Positions 15,831 through 24,348 of a stretch of DNA of 64,000 nucleotides are shown here, piece after piece. A program made the position numbers and the translations under genes. This DNA comes from DTPS01 sp049591295 (lineage in GTDB: Bacteria; Acidobacteriota; UBA4820; DSQY01), in NCBI GenBank assembly GCA_049591295.1, contig JBAWEQ010000194.1, positions 1-64,000 of the forward strand, given 5' to 3'. The notes beneath the pieces are model-generated. The model was given only the letters and a program-made list of their open reading frames with translations, did not search any database and was not told the origin of the DNA. Every line of letters begins with the position of its first letter. The first letter of the stretch is position 1.

Positions 15831-15909
15831 AGGGCCTGACATGGCCCTTAAGGCCCTACAGCCGTTCTCCGTCTCCAATCATAGGGTTCCCACGTTAGGG
15901 TAGTTACCC
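15831..15909 (-). promoter_or_regulatory. sat upstream region: -10 box and two inverted repeats
   Basis: On the minus strand a good -10 box, TATGAT, lies at plus 15878-15883. The matching -35 position is poor (TAACTA, 15901-15906), but it is overlapped by the palindrome GGGTAGTTACCC (15898-15909), so an activator may help. A second inverted repeat, AGGGCC/GGCCCT at 15831-15848, lies in the leader. TAGGGT also occurs as a direct repeat nearby. These are motif-level observations only. Confidence 0.35.
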
Positions 15910-15984
15910 AACACGGGCACTGGCGGGGTGGGATGTGTCAAATGGCTCGCGCCACTTTTCTGCATCTCTCTAAGCACTGATAAA

Positions 15985-17382
15985 TTAGCCCTTACAGAGG
16001 CGGGCGAAATCACCAGCGATCGAGAGTAACGAATTGGTCCACTCTGGAGTGGCCAGGGCGTGCAGGTGGGTGTAGCTGGCCCATACGCGGCCCACCACCA
16101 CGCCGTCACGACCGGCTAGGACGCCCGTTCCCCGCTTGACGGAGCAAGCCGTTGGAGGAGGGGTTCCGGACGCAAGGATCCTCGAATAGTGGAATTCATG
16201 GCCCTTCAGACGGGTCCCTGGTGCAAAGAACGGGTTGTCCCGGTCCACCTCCAGTTCGGCGTAACCGTGGCCCTGCGGCCTGGCCGTCACCTCCACCTCG
16301 AAGGGAAGCACCCCCGCCATCGGGTAGCGCCCGCCATGCCAGTGGAGGGCCTGGGACAGGAACATGAGCCCTCCGCACTCCGCGTAGATGGGCAATCCCC
16401 TCTCGGCGGCCTGCCGCACGGAAGCGAGGAAGCTGATGTTCTCGCCCAGGGCAGCGCCGTGCGTCTCTGGGAAGCCTCCACCGATGTAGAGGGCCTGGAG
16501 TCCCGGAGGAAGGGCCTGGTCGCGCAGGGCCGAGACGGGGACCAGCTGGGCGCCGCCCCGTTCGAGAGACTCGAGGTTCTCGGGATAATAGAAGGTGAAG
16601 GCTGAATCCTGAACGTAGCCGATCTTCACGCCCCCCGACCCGGCCGGAGGGTGTCCGGCGGGAGCCGGAACGGGCAGGGGAGGGGCAGCCGCGGCGATGG
16701 CCGCGAGCCGGTCCAGGTCGAGGTGGCCTTCCAGGAGCCTCAACAGGTTGCTCTCCAATTCGCCGATGCGGGGATGCTCGCTGGGGGTCACGAGTCCCAG
16801 GTGCCGTCCGGGGAGCACGGCTTCCCCCGGCGCGCGGGGCAGCACGCCCAGGACGGGGATTCCGCAGGTCTCCTCGATGGCCTGGCACAGGACCGCCTCG
16901 TGGCGTTTGCCGGCTACCTGGTTCAGCACGACGCCGGCGAGATGGACGGCGGGGTCCATGGCCTGGCAGCCCAACACGTAGGCCGCCGCCGTGCGCGTGA
17001 CCTTGGTCGCGTTGACGACCAGGATCACCGGGGCTTGAATGGCCTTGGCCAACTCCGCCGTGCTGTGCGTTCCGGCCGAATCGACCCCATCGTAGAGCCC
17101 CCGGTTCCCCTCGATCACATTCAGGCCTCCGCGGGTGGCGTGGCGGCAGAAGGAATCGGTCGCGATGTCGAATCCCATGAGGTAGCTGTCCAGGTTTCGG
17201 GCCGGTCGGCCCGAGGCCCAGGAGAGCCAGGCCGCGTCGATGTAATCGGGCCCCTTCTTGAAGGCCGCCACCTCCCCGCCGGCCCGCCGGAAGGACAGGA
17301 GCAGGCCGAGCGAGAGGAGGGTTTTCCCGGAGTCGCCGCCCAGTCCGGCCACCACGATGCGAGGCGCCCGATCGGCTTTCAT
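15985..17382 (-). CDS. CbiA-type a,c-diamide synthase, possibly DsrN (sirohaem amidase)
   Basis: The 465-residue protein is a full-length glutamine-dependent amidase of the CobB/CbiA family. The N-terminal ATP-binding domain has GLGGDSGKT at 13-21 and GPDYIDAAWL near 44. The C-terminal class-I-like glutaminase domain has IGGGFPETH, the nucleophile Cys in YAECGGLMFL, and a late YTHLHA. CbiA amidates cobyrinate; the related DsrN of sulfur-metabolising bacteria is thought to amidate the sirohaem of DsrAB. No other cobalamin gene is nearby while sat and dsrMK are, so I favour the DsrN role, but sequence alone does not separate them here. It overlaps the upstream activator gene by four bases. Confidence 0.82.
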   Translation of the reverse strand: MKADRAPRIVVAGLGGDSGKTLLSLGLLLSFRRAGGEVAAFKKGPDYIDAAWLSWASGRPARNLDSYLMGFDIATDSFCRHATRGGLNVIEGNRGLYDGVDSAGTHSTAELAKAIQAPVILVVNATKVTRTAAAYVLGCQAMDPAVHLAGVVLNQVAGKRHEAVLCQAIEETCGIPVLGVLPRAPGEAVLPGRHLGLVTPSEHPRIGELESNLLRLLEGHLDLDRLAAIAAAAPPLPVPAPAGHPPAGSGGVKIGYVQDSAFTFYYPENLESLERGGAQLVPVSALRDQALPPGLQALYIGGGFPETHGAALGENISFLASVRQAAERGLPIYAECGGLMFLSQALHWHGGRYPMAGVLPFEVEVTARPQGHGYAELEVDRDNPFFAPGTRLKGHEFHYSRILASGTPPPTACSVKRGTGVLAGRDGVVVGRVWASYTHLHALATPEWTNSLLSIAGDFARLCKG

Positions 17383-18734
17383 GGGCCGTCTCCCGGTGAA
17401 AGCAGACCATAGCGGCGCATTTTTCTCAGAAGGGTGGAGCGGTGGATGCCGAGCTCCTTCGCCGCGCGGCTCCGGTTGTTGGCGTGGCTAGCGAGGGCGG
17501 CGCGGATCGCCTCCACCTCCAGGCGCACAAGGCCCCGGTCCTCCCCCTCGGCCGGCTTGGCGGGAAGCCCAGCGCACTCGGCCACGTGCGGCGGCAGGCA
17601 TTCGATCTGGATCTCCGATTCGTTGCAGAGAATGAAGGCCCTCTCGATGAGGTTCTCCAGCTCGCGGATGTTGCCCGGGTAGTCGTAGCGGAGCAGCGCG
17701 GACAGTGCCTCGGGAGTCACGTCCAGGATGGGCTTGCCCGTCGCCTCACGGAACCGCTGGATGAAGTGGCGGACGAGCAGCGGGATGTCCTCGGGGCGCT
17801 TGGAAAGGGCGGGCAGGGTGATCTGAAGGACGTTGAGGCGAAAGAAGAGATCCTCCCGGAAACCCCCCTCGCGAACCATGGCGTCCAGGTCCCTGTGGGT
17901 CGCCGTGATGACCCGCACGTCGGCCTTGAGCGTGAGGTTGGAGCCGAGGGGCTCGTAACTCTTCTCCTGGAGAAAGCGCAGCAGCTTGACCTGGAGGCTC
18001 TTCGGCAGGTCGCCCACTTCGTCGAGGAACAGCGTGCCGCCCTCCGCTTGGGCAATGCGGCCCGCCTTGTCGCGCTTGGCGTCCGTAAAGGCGCCTCGTC
18101 GATAGCCGAAGAGCTCCGATTCCAGCAAGGTCTCCGGCAGGGCCGCGCAGTTGACCGCCACGAACGGCCTGCGGCGCCTGGCCCCGTGGTTGTGGATGGC
18201 CTTGGCGACCAGCTCCTTCCCCGTTCCGCTCGCGCCGGTGATGAGGATCGTGCTGGTGCTCTCGGAGACCGCTGGCAGGATCTGAAAGATCCGGTTCATG
18301 GCCGGGTTCCGGCTGACGATGTCCTCGAACTGGTACTGGCCGTCGAGCTTGCGCTTGAGCGCCTCCACGTGGGAGATGTCTCTGAACACCTCGACCCCGC
18401 CCAAGAGCTGGCCCTCGCCGGTCTTGAGCGGCGCGGTGCTCAGGGCGACCAGCACGGCCTGTCCGTCCTTGCGGTGGATGCGCACCCGGCCGTTCTGGGC
18501 CCTCTCCCCCGTGGCGATGCTCCGGCGCAAGGGGCACACGGTCTTGCACAGGTTGGTCCGGAAGATGGAGTCGCAACGGCGCCCCAGGACCTCCTCCTCA
18601 CGAAATCCCGTGATCCGCTCGGCGGCCTTGTTGAAGGAGGTGACCAGTCCTGAAGGATCCACCGTGAAGATCCCCTGGTCCACCACGTCCAGTACGAGAG
18701 GGAAGTAACGGGAGTCCAGCCTCTTCTGGTCCAT
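17379..18734 (-). CDS. PAS-containing sigma-54-dependent transcriptional activator
   Basis: The 451-residue protein has an N-terminal PAS domain (about 12-122), a central AAA+ domain (about 135-370) and a C-terminal Fis-type helix-turn-helix (about 420-447). Walker A is GASGTGKE (167-174), the sigma-54 contact loop is GAFTDA (214-219, usually GAFTGA), and Walker B is GTLFLDEVGD (233-242). The PAS domain carries C54, C63 and C67, a Cys pattern also seen in the second activator and in the kinase of this island. It is divergent from the HTH/redox operon whose sigma-54-like promoter lies at 18976, so that operon and the minus-strand amidase gene are likely targets (inference). Confidence 0.92.
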   Translation of the reverse strand: MDQKRLDSRYFPLVLDVVDQGIFTVDPSGLVTSFNKAAERITGFREEEVLGRRCDSIFRTNLCKTVCPLRRSIATGERAQNGRVRIHRKDGQAVLVALSTAPLKTGEGQLLGGVEVFRDISHVEALKRKLDGQYQFEDIVSRNPAMNRIFQILPAVSESTSTILITGASGTGKELVAKAIHNHGARRRRPFVAVNCAALPETLLESELFGYRRGAFTDAKRDKAGRIAQAEGGTLFLDEVGDLPKSLQVKLLRFLQEKSYEPLGSNLTLKADVRVITATHRDLDAMVREGGFREDLFFRLNVLQITLPALSKRPEDIPLLVRHFIQRFREATGKPILDVTPEALSALLRYDYPGNIRELENLIERAFILCNESEIQIECLPPHVAECAGLPAKPAEGEDRGLVRLEVEAIRAALASHANNRSRAAKELGIHRSTLLRKMRRYGLLSPGDGP

Positions 18735-18808
18735 GCCCCAGTCCTCAGGACCCGGGGCCGCGCCGGCGGCCCTCCCCGGGTCCGTACACCAAGGCTAAGG
18801 CGTCGGCG

Positions 18809-18821
18809 TAGCACATTGCAA
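18809..18821. promoter_or_regulatory. candidate activator site (GCA-N3-TGC palindrome) upstream of the redox operon
   Basis: TAGCACATTGCAA contains the inverted pair GCA-CAT-TGC and lies about 160 bases upstream of the sigma-54-like promoter at 18976, a usual enhancer distance. The same GCA-N3-TGC core occurs three times before the second sigma-54 promoter at 28816, at comparable distances. A further GCAAC...GTCGCAC half-pair follows immediately here. Confidence 0.4.
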
Positions 18822-18907
18822 CACTGTCGCACGCCCCTGCCGCAGAGTGCGTCGTATGGCGCTCCCACCGGCCGCATCTTCCTCCCCTCGTCGATATGGT
18901 CCGGCGG

Positions 18908-18940
18908 CTTGAGGCTCAAGGCGTTAGTGCCGGATAACGC
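18908..18940. repeat. two adjacent inverted repeats in the 18.7-19.05 kb intergenic region
   Basis: CTTGAG-G-CTCAAG (18908-18920) is followed at once by GCGTTA-N8-TAACGC (18921-18940). Both are perfect. They lie between the candidate activator site and the sigma-54-like promoter, so they could bind further regulators or form RNA structure in the divergent leader. The rest of the 320-base gap holds no gene. Confidence 0.5.
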
Positions 18941-18975
18941 CCCCCGCAAAGGGGCAGGGCGGATGGTCCCAGTAG

Positions 18976-18990
18976 TGGCATCCGGAATGC
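18976..18990 (+). promoter_or_regulatory. sigma-54-type promoter of the HTH/redox-complex operon
   Basis: TGGCATCCGGAATGC has the invariant GG (18977-18978) and GC (18989-18990) at the correct 10-base spacing and a good -24 half. The -12 half has A instead of T in TTGC. The expected start near 19001 gives a leader of about 54 bases before the ATG at 19055. A sigma-54 activator gene is divergent. Confidence 0.6.
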
Positions 18991-19054
18991 ACTGGGGCGG
19001 ACGGGGCTGGAGAAGCACCAAAATCACCGAATCGGCCCAAGAAGGAGAGCATCC

Positions 19055-19492
19055 ATGGCGTTGAAAACGAGGTTGGAGCGCTACAAGGCCTTCTCCACCG
19101 GCCAGGTGGCCCGCTTCTGCTTCGTGACCCCGGAGACCATCCTGAACTGGATTCGGGCCAACCAAATTAAAGCCCAGCGCACCGCAGGCGGGCAGTACCG
19201 GATCCGCCTGGAGGACCTGAGGACCTTCATGCTGGAACGGGGCATGGAGACGGCTCTGCTGGACGAAGAGAAGGACGTGCGGCCCTTCTGCTGGGAGTTC
19301 CACTGTCAGGGGAGCCTGCAAGGCGAGGCGTGCGATACGTGCCTCATCCATCGCTCCGGGGCCCTGAACTGCTGGCAGCTCCACGGCCTGCTGCCCCTGA
19401 CCGCGCGCCGCTTCCGCGACTGCGAGGAATGCGACTACTACCAGCGCTTCGCCCACGAGAGTTCGTCGGGCGAAGAGTGCGACGAGACGTGA
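19055..19492 (+). CDS. MerR/excisionase-type HTH protein with a Cys-rich tail
   Basis: The 145-residue protein starts with a helix-turn-helix of the excisionase/MerR type (residues about 12-62: FSTGQVARFCFVTPETILNWIR, then RTAGGQYRI wing). It continues into a Cys-rich domain with C79, C84, C93, C96, C106, C123 and C126, including two C-x2-C pairs (CDTC, CEEC). This arrangement suggests a metal- or Fe-S-linked redox-sensing regulator; that is inference. It is the first gene after the sigma-54-like promoter, 35 bases before the iron-sulfur subunit gene, so it may autoregulate the redox operon. AAGAAGGAG lies upstream of the ATG. Confidence 0.82.
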   Translation: MALKTRLERYKAFSTGQVARFCFVTPETILNWIRANQIKAQRTAGGQYRIRLEDLRTFMLERGMETALLDEEKDVRPFCWEFHCQGSLQGEACDTCLIHRSGALNCWQLHGLLPLTARRFRDCEECDYYQRFAHESSSGEECDET

Positions 19493-19527
19493 GACCAGGC
19501 ACCGCTTCATACCCGAGGGGAGGTTCC

Positions 19528-20988
19528 ATGGCACAGGATCAGCCCGCAGCGATTGGACAACAGGCGGCAAAGACGGTGACGCCGGCGGCGCCGGCCGCGC
19601 CGGCCGCCAGCAAGGTCAAGGCGCCGCCGCCGCTCTTGCCCCACCAAATCCTGGGAACGAGCTACTACGTGGAGCGCCTCTACCCGGGCGATAAGGTCAA
19701 GCGCTTCCTGGAGATCATGGCCGCCGTCCTCCAGCACAGCAACTACGGGCAGCTCCTGGACACTTATTCGCGGGTGGGGGCCAAGTGCGCCAACTGCGCG
19801 GTGGCCTGCCAGATCTACGTCAAGACCCGCGACCCCAAGGACGTGCCCTGCTACCGTTCCAATCTGCTGCTGGAGATCTACCGGCGGCACTTCACCTTCC
19901 GGGGGGTGCTCCAGAGCAAGATCACGGGGAGCGTTTTCCTCACCGACGAGAAGATCACGGAGCTGGCCGAGTCGGTCTACCACTGCACGGCCTGCCGCCG
20001 CTGCTCCTTCGAGTGCCCCATGGGCATCGACCACGGCCTGGTCACCCACCTGGCCCGGTACATCCTGAGCGAGATGGACATCATCCCGAAAGCCCTCGTG
20101 GTGGCCACGCGGGAGCAGCTTGAGGGGAAGACGGGCAACACCTCGGCCATCCCCGTCCCAGCCCTCCTCGACACCCTGGAGTTCCTTCAAGACGACATCA
20201 AGGACGAAAAGGGAGTGGATGTAAGCTTCCCCGTGGATCAGGAGGGCCGGGAGTTCGTCTTCTTTCCCGCCGTGAGTGATTACCTGTTGGAGGCGGAGAC
20301 GCTTAAGGGGATCGCCGTCACCTTCCACGCCGCGGGGGAGACGGACCGTTGGACCATCGGCACGGGCTATTACGACGGGATCAACTACGGCCTCTTCTAC
20401 AGCGACTGGTGCGCCGAGCGCATCATCCAGAAGGAGATCGAAGAGACCAAACGGCTCAAGGGGAAGAAGATCCTCATCGGAGAGTGCGGCCACGCCTCGC
20501 GGAGCGCCAAGCTCTTCGTGCCCTCCTTCGGGGGCGGCAAGGCGGCGCTGCCCGTCATGAACATCATGGAGGTCACGCTGGACATGCTGAGGCGGGGGAA
20601 GCTCAAGCTCAACCCCGACGTCGTCACGGAGCGGGTGACCTACCACGACCCCTGCAACATCGCCCGCACCGGGTGGATCATCGACCAGCCGCGAGAGATC
20701 CTCCGCTCCTTCTGCAAGAACTACGTGGACATGGAGCCCAAGGGGGCCAAGAACTACTGCTGCGGCGGGGGCGGCGGCACGGTCTCGGTGGACGAGATCC
20801 GCTCGTACCGTACTAAGACCACCGGATTCATGAAGGCGGAGCAAATCCGCGCCACCGGAGCGCACTACGTGGTGGCCCCCTGCGCCAACTGCAAGAAGCA
20901 GCTCAGGGAGGTCTGCGAAGACAACGGACTGGTAGGGGTCGAGGTGGTGGGCCTCCACGACCTCATCTACAAGGCCATCGTGCTGTAA
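19528..20988 (+). CDS. HmcF/TmcB/DsrK-like CCG-domain iron-sulfur subunit
   Basis: The 486-residue cytoplasmic protein is HdrD-like. Two ferredoxin-type motifs come first (CANCAVACQIY and CTACRRCSFECPMG, about residues 89-170). Two CCG-type motifs follow for a non-cubane [4Fe-4S] centre: HDPCNIARTG with NYCCGGGGG, and APCANCKKQL near the C-terminus. An Ala/Pro-rich N-terminal extension (about 1-38) precedes the core. In Hmc, Tmc and Dsr complexes this subunit faces the cytoplasm and exchanges electrons with a thiol/disulfide partner, such as DsrC in sulfate reducers. The start ATG has GGGGAGG upstream. The NarI-like gene follows after 18 bases. Confidence 0.9.
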   Translation: MAQDQPAAIGQQAAKTVTPAAPAAPAASKVKAPPPLLPHQILGTSYYVERLYPGDKVKRFLEIMAAVLQHSNYGQLLDTYSRVGAKCANCAVACQIYVKTRDPKDVPCYRSNLLLEIYRRHFTFRGVLQSKITGSVFLTDEKITELAESVYHCTACRRCSFECPMGIDHGLVTHLARYILSEMDIIPKALVVATREQLEGKTGNTSAIPVPALLDTLEFLQDDIKDEKGVDVSFPVDQEGREFVFFPAVSDYLLEAETLKGIAVTFHAAGETDRWTIGTGYYDGINYGLFYSDWCAERIIQKEIEETKRLKGKKILIGECGHASRSAKLFVPSFGGGKAALPVMNIMEVTLDMLRRGKLKLNPDVVTERVTYHDPCNIARTGWIIDQPREILRSFCKNYVDMEPKGAKNYCCGGGGGTVSVDEIRSYRTKTTGFMKAEQIRATGAHYVVAPCANCKKQLREVCEDNGLVGVEVVGLHDLIYKAIVL

Positions 20989-21006
20989 TTCTGGGGGGAC
21001 CGGCTC

Positions 21007-21711
21007 ATGGGAAATGTGACTCACTTCGTCAGAGGGCCGCTGCTCGTCTTCGCCTTCATGGTGTTCTTCCTGGGCATCCTGCGGCAGGTCGTGATGACCG
21101 TCGTGGAGCTCTGGAGGGCCTACGAAAAGGCAGGCGACCAGCACGTGCCCGTCAGCTTCCTCTTCAAGCGCAGCCTGGGATGGATCGTTCCCGTGAACGC
21201 GCTGCGCGGGACCCGGACCTTCTACACCTTCGCCTCGCTCCTCTTCCATGTGGGGATGTTGCTCGTGCCCCTCTTCCTGGCCGGCCACGTGGAGCTGATC
21301 CGGAAGGGCATCGGCCTCTCGTGGCCCACGCTGCCTCCCGGCGTGTCAGACGGGCTCACCCTGGCCGCCCTGCTGGGGCTCGCCGCCCTGGCTTTCCTCA
21401 GGCTGGTGGATCGCGCCTCCAGGACGCTCGGGACCTTCCAGGATTGGTTCCTGCTCGCCCTCTGCTTTATCGCCTTTCTCTCGGGCTACTGGGTGGCCCA
21501 CCCGGCCACGAATCCGCTGCCCTTCACCGTCATCTATTTGGTCCACCTCTTGGGCGCCGAACTGATCCTGCTGCTCGTCCCCTTCACGAAGTTGGCCCAC
21601 GCCGCGCTCTTCCCCTTCACGAGGATCTCCTGGGAGCTGGGCTGGCACTTCGTTCCGGGCGCCGGAGCGAAGGTGCGCGCATCCCTGGGAAAGGCAGGTG
21701 AGCCGGTATGA
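21007..21711 (+). CDS. NarI-like cytochrome b membrane subunit (HmcE/TmcC/DsrM type)
   Basis: The 234-residue integral membrane protein has about five helices and His residues in helices suited to bis-His haem b (SLLFHVGMLLVPLFLAGH and IYLVHLLGAELILLLVPFTKLAH). This matches the nitrate-reductase gamma-like cytochrome b that accompanies CCG subunits, linking the menaquinone pool to the cytoplasmic iron-sulfur protein. The ATG has GGGGGG upstream. Its stop overlaps the next start (ATGA), so translation is coupled. Confidence 0.88.
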   Translation: MGNVTHFVRGPLLVFAFMVFFLGILRQVVMTVVELWRAYEKAGDQHVPVSFLFKRSLGWIVPVNALRGTRTFYTFASLLFHVGMLLVPLFLAGHVELIRKGIGLSWPTLPPGVSDGLTLAALLGLAALAFLRLVDRASRTLGTFQDWFLLALCFIAFLSGYWVAHPATNPLPFTVIYLVHLLGAELILLLVPFTKLAHAALFPFTRISWELGWHFVPGAGAKVRASLGKAGEPV

Positions 21712-22520
21712 TCCAGAATCCCACCATCCTGACCGACGTCACCAAGTGCATCGGCTGCGAGCAGTGCGTGGCCGCGTGCAAGAAAATCAACCACCTGCCG
21801 GCAGAGGGACCGCCTCCCCGCCCGGGCTCCACCCCCGACGGCCTCTCGGCCGACCGGTGGACGACGGTCATCCGGAAGCCCCACAACCACTTCGTGCGCA
21901 AACAGTGCCGCCACTGCGAACAGCCCGCCTGCGTCTCGGTCTGCCCCGTGGGGGCCCTCCAGAAGACGCCCGAAGGGCCGGTCATCTACGACAAGAGCAT
22001 CTGCATGGGCTGCCGCTACTGCATGCTGGGATGCCCCTTCGGGATCCCCCACTACGAGTGGACCTCCGCGGCTCCCTCCGTGCGCAAGTGCATCATGTGT
22101 TACCCCCACCTGAAGTCGGGTGAGGTGAAGGAGCCCGCCTGCGTCACGGCCTGCCCCACGAAAGCCACCCTCTTTGGAACCCGCGAGGAGATGCTGGCGG
22201 AAGCGCACAAGCGCCTGGCCGCCGAACCCAAGAAGTACATCCAGCGCGTCTGGGGCGAGAAGATCGTGGGCGGCACGTCGGTCCTGTACATCGCCGACAT
22301 CTCCTTGGATTTCCTGGGCTGGAACGACAGCAAGGAGCTGAGCGACGAGCCTCTGCCCCAGAAGACCTGGGCCGCACTCAAGATGGTGCCGTTCGAATTC
22401 GTGGGCATGGGGGCCCTGATGGGAGCCATCTATTGGATCATCGAGCGCCGCCGGGCTCTGGCCGGCCAGCACTCGGACAGCACGGACGCGGGGCAGGAGG
22501 AGGGGGGCCATGGAAAATAG
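21708..22520 (+). CDS. HmcB/DsrO-like four-cluster ferredoxin with a C-terminal anchor
   Basis: The 270-residue protein carries four groups of Cys for four [4Fe-4S] clusters: CIGCEQCVAACKK, CRHCEQPACVSVCP, CMGCRYCMLGCP, and CIMC with ACVTACP. It ends with one transmembrane helix (MVPFEFVGMGALMGAIYWII). It matches the HmcB/HybA/DsrO family, which passes electrons between a periplasmic cytochrome and an NrfD-type quinone-interacting subunit. No N-terminal Tat signal is visible (the protein starts MIQNPTILTDVTKC), which is unusual for DsrO and leaves the side of the membrane uncertain. It overlaps the next gene by 11 bases. Confidence 0.9.
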   Translation: MIQNPTILTDVTKCIGCEQCVAACKKINHLPAEGPPPRPGSTPDGLSADRWTTVIRKPHNHFVRKQCRHCEQPACVSVCPVGALQKTPEGPVIYDKSICMGCRYCMLGCPFGIPHYEWTSAAPSVRKCIMCYPHLKSGEVKEPACVTACPTKATLFGTREEMLAEAHKRLAAEPKKYIQRVWGEKIVGGTSVLYIADISLDFLGWNDSKELSDEPLPQKTWAALKMVPFEFVGMGALMGAIYWIIERRRALAGQHSDSTDAGQEEGGHGK

Positions 22521-24348
22521 GCGCATCTTCGTCTTCAAGGGAATCCTCTGGCTCATCTGCGGCCTGGCCGCGGCCGTGGCCATCCTGCGCTACGCCTTCG
22601 GCCTGGGCGCCGCCACGGCCCTCTCCGACACCACGCCCTGGGGGCTGTGGGTCGGCTTCGACGTGATGGGCGGTGTCGCCCTGGCGGCGGGGGGATTCGT
22701 CCTCGCCGCCATCGTCCACATCTTCCACAAGGAGCGCTACCACGCCGCAGCGCGCCCGGCCATCCTGACGGCCTTCCTCGGCTACGGCGCAGTGGCCGTG
22801 GGGCTCCTCTTCGACCTGGGGCTGCCCTGGCACATCTGGCATCCCATCATCTTCTGGAACATCCACTCGGCGCTCTTCGAGGTGGCTTGGTGCGTCATGC
22901 TTTACCTGACGGTCCTCGCCCTCGAGCTGGCGCCCACGATCCTCGAGCGGACGCCCTTCCAGAAGGCCTACCGATTCTTCTCCAGGCTCGCGCTGCCCAT
23001 CATGATCCTGGGGATCATGCTCTCCACCTTGCACCAATCGTCTCTGGGCTCTCTCCTGCTCATCATGCCCTTCCGCGTCTACCCGCTCTGGTACAGCCAC
23101 CTGCTGCCCGAGCTCTTCTTCGTCTCGGCCATCTGCCTGGGCCTCAGCATGGTCATGTTCGAGTCCTCCATCACCTCGTGGCTCTATCGGCGCAAACCGG
23201 AGCTGGACATGCTGTCGGGGCTCGCCAAGATCGCCGCCTGGGCGCTCTCCTTCTATCTCGCGTTCAAGCTGGTGGATCTCTTCGCGCAACACAAGCTGGG
23301 GCTGATGTTCGCGGGCACCTGGGAGAGCAAGCTCTTCCTCTTCGAGATGCTCATCTCCACGGTCCTGCCGATCATCCTCTATTCTCTGCCGGCGGTTCGG
23401 CGCTCGCCCACGGCGCTCTGGCTCACCTCGCTCATGTCGGTGCTGGGGTTCGTCTTGAACCGCATCGACGCCTCGGGCATCTCCCAGGTCTGGGCCACGC
23501 GGAGCTTCTACTTCCCGGCCTGGACGGAATTTGCCATCAGCCTGGGCATCGTCTCCGCCTGCGGACTGGTCTTCTTCTTCATCCAGGAGCACTTCCCCGT
23601 GGACCCGCACGAACTGGAGACGATCGAGCGGGAGCGGGCCACCGTGGATAAGTCGACCCCCCGCTTTGCCCCCTTCACGCAGGTCTGGCTGGGGGAGGGC
23701 TGGCGGAAATCCCTGCGGGTCTACTCCATGCTCTTCGTGCTGGCCATGGCCGTCGGCCTGACGCTGGCGCCCAAGTCCGAACCCGCCGTGAATAGGCCCG
23801 TCCAGCGGGCCAGGGGCGCGGACATTCTCAGGGTGGGGGACGGACCGCGCTACGTCTATTTTGATCACAAGCGCCACCAGGACGACAACGGGGGCAAGCA
23901 GTCCTGCGCCCTCTGCCACCACCTTCACATGGCAGGCGACGTGGGAACGCCCTGCAGCGAATGCCACCGGCACCTCTACACCCCGACGACCATCTTCAGC
24001 CATGACCGGCACGTGGCGAGGCTGGGAGGCGACGCCTCCTGCGTGAAGTGCCACGGCAAAGAGAGGCCGGTGGACCTCGCGGCCGTCAAGAAGTGCTCGG
24101 GCTGCCACGAGAAGGACATGATGACGAAGAACCCGGTGGTCAAGGTCTTCGACGTACGGACGGCCGGCAGCTATAAGGATGCTATGCACAAGATGTGCAT
24201 CCCGTGCCACGTGAAGAAGGCCTCCGACCCAAAGCTGAACAAGCCGAACCTGGGCCGGTGCGGCGCGTGCCACAACTCGGGAACGGAGTCGGAGAAGATC
24301 TACCTGGCGGCCTTCCCGCCGCAGCCCGAGGAGGCCGCCCGGCCATGA
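22510..24348 (+). CDS. NrfD/HmcC-like quinone subunit fused to a hexahaem cytochrome c
   Basis: Residues about 1-425 form a polytopic NrfD/HmcC-like membrane protein of roughly ten helices, the quinone-interacting subunit of such complexes. After a last hydrophobic segment (about 410-428) comes a periplasmic class III-type cytochrome with six CxxCH motifs, their first Cys at 466, 482, 511, 529, 563 and 584, plus extra His (FDHKRHQ, FSHDRHV) for bis-His ligation. In Hmc, Tmc and Dsr systems the cytochrome is normally a separate gene; here it is fused in frame with no stop or frameshift. The complex could therefore take electrons directly from periplasmic cytochromes or hydrogenases. Confidence 0.88.
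   Translation: MENRRIFVFKGILWLICGLAAAVAILRYAFGLGAATALSDTTPWGLWVGFDVMGGVALAAGGFVLAAIVHIFHKERYHAAARPAILTAFLGYGAVAVGLLFDLGLPWHIWHPIIFWNIHSALFEVAWCVMLYLTVLALELAPTILERTPFQKAYRFFSRLALPIMILGIMLSTLHQSSLGSLLLIMPFRVYPLWYSHLLPELFFVSAICLGLSMVMFESSITSWLYRRKPELDMLSGLAKIAAWALSFYLAFKLVDLFAQHKLGLMFAGTWESKLFLFEMLISTVLPIILYSLPAVRRSPTALWLTSLMSVLGFVLNRIDASGISQVWATRSFYFPAWTEFAISLGIVSACGLVFFFIQEHFPVDPHELETIERERATVDKSTPRFAPFTQVWLGEGWRKSLRVYSMLFVLAMAVGLTLAPKSEPAVNRPVQRARGADILRVGDGPRYVYFDHKRHQDDNGGKQSCALCHHLHMAGDVGTPCSECHRHLYTPTTIFSHDRHVARLGGDASCVKCHGKERPVDLAAVKKCSGCHEKDMMTKNPVVKVFDVRTAGSYKDAMHKMCIPCHVKKASDPKLNKPNLGRCGACHNSGTESEKIYLAAFPPQPEEAARP

Noticed and set aside
15751..18734. Cobalamin riboswitch for the CbiA-type gene
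   Set aside because: I looked for the B12-box and found nothing; the gene overlaps an upstream coding region, leaving no leader.
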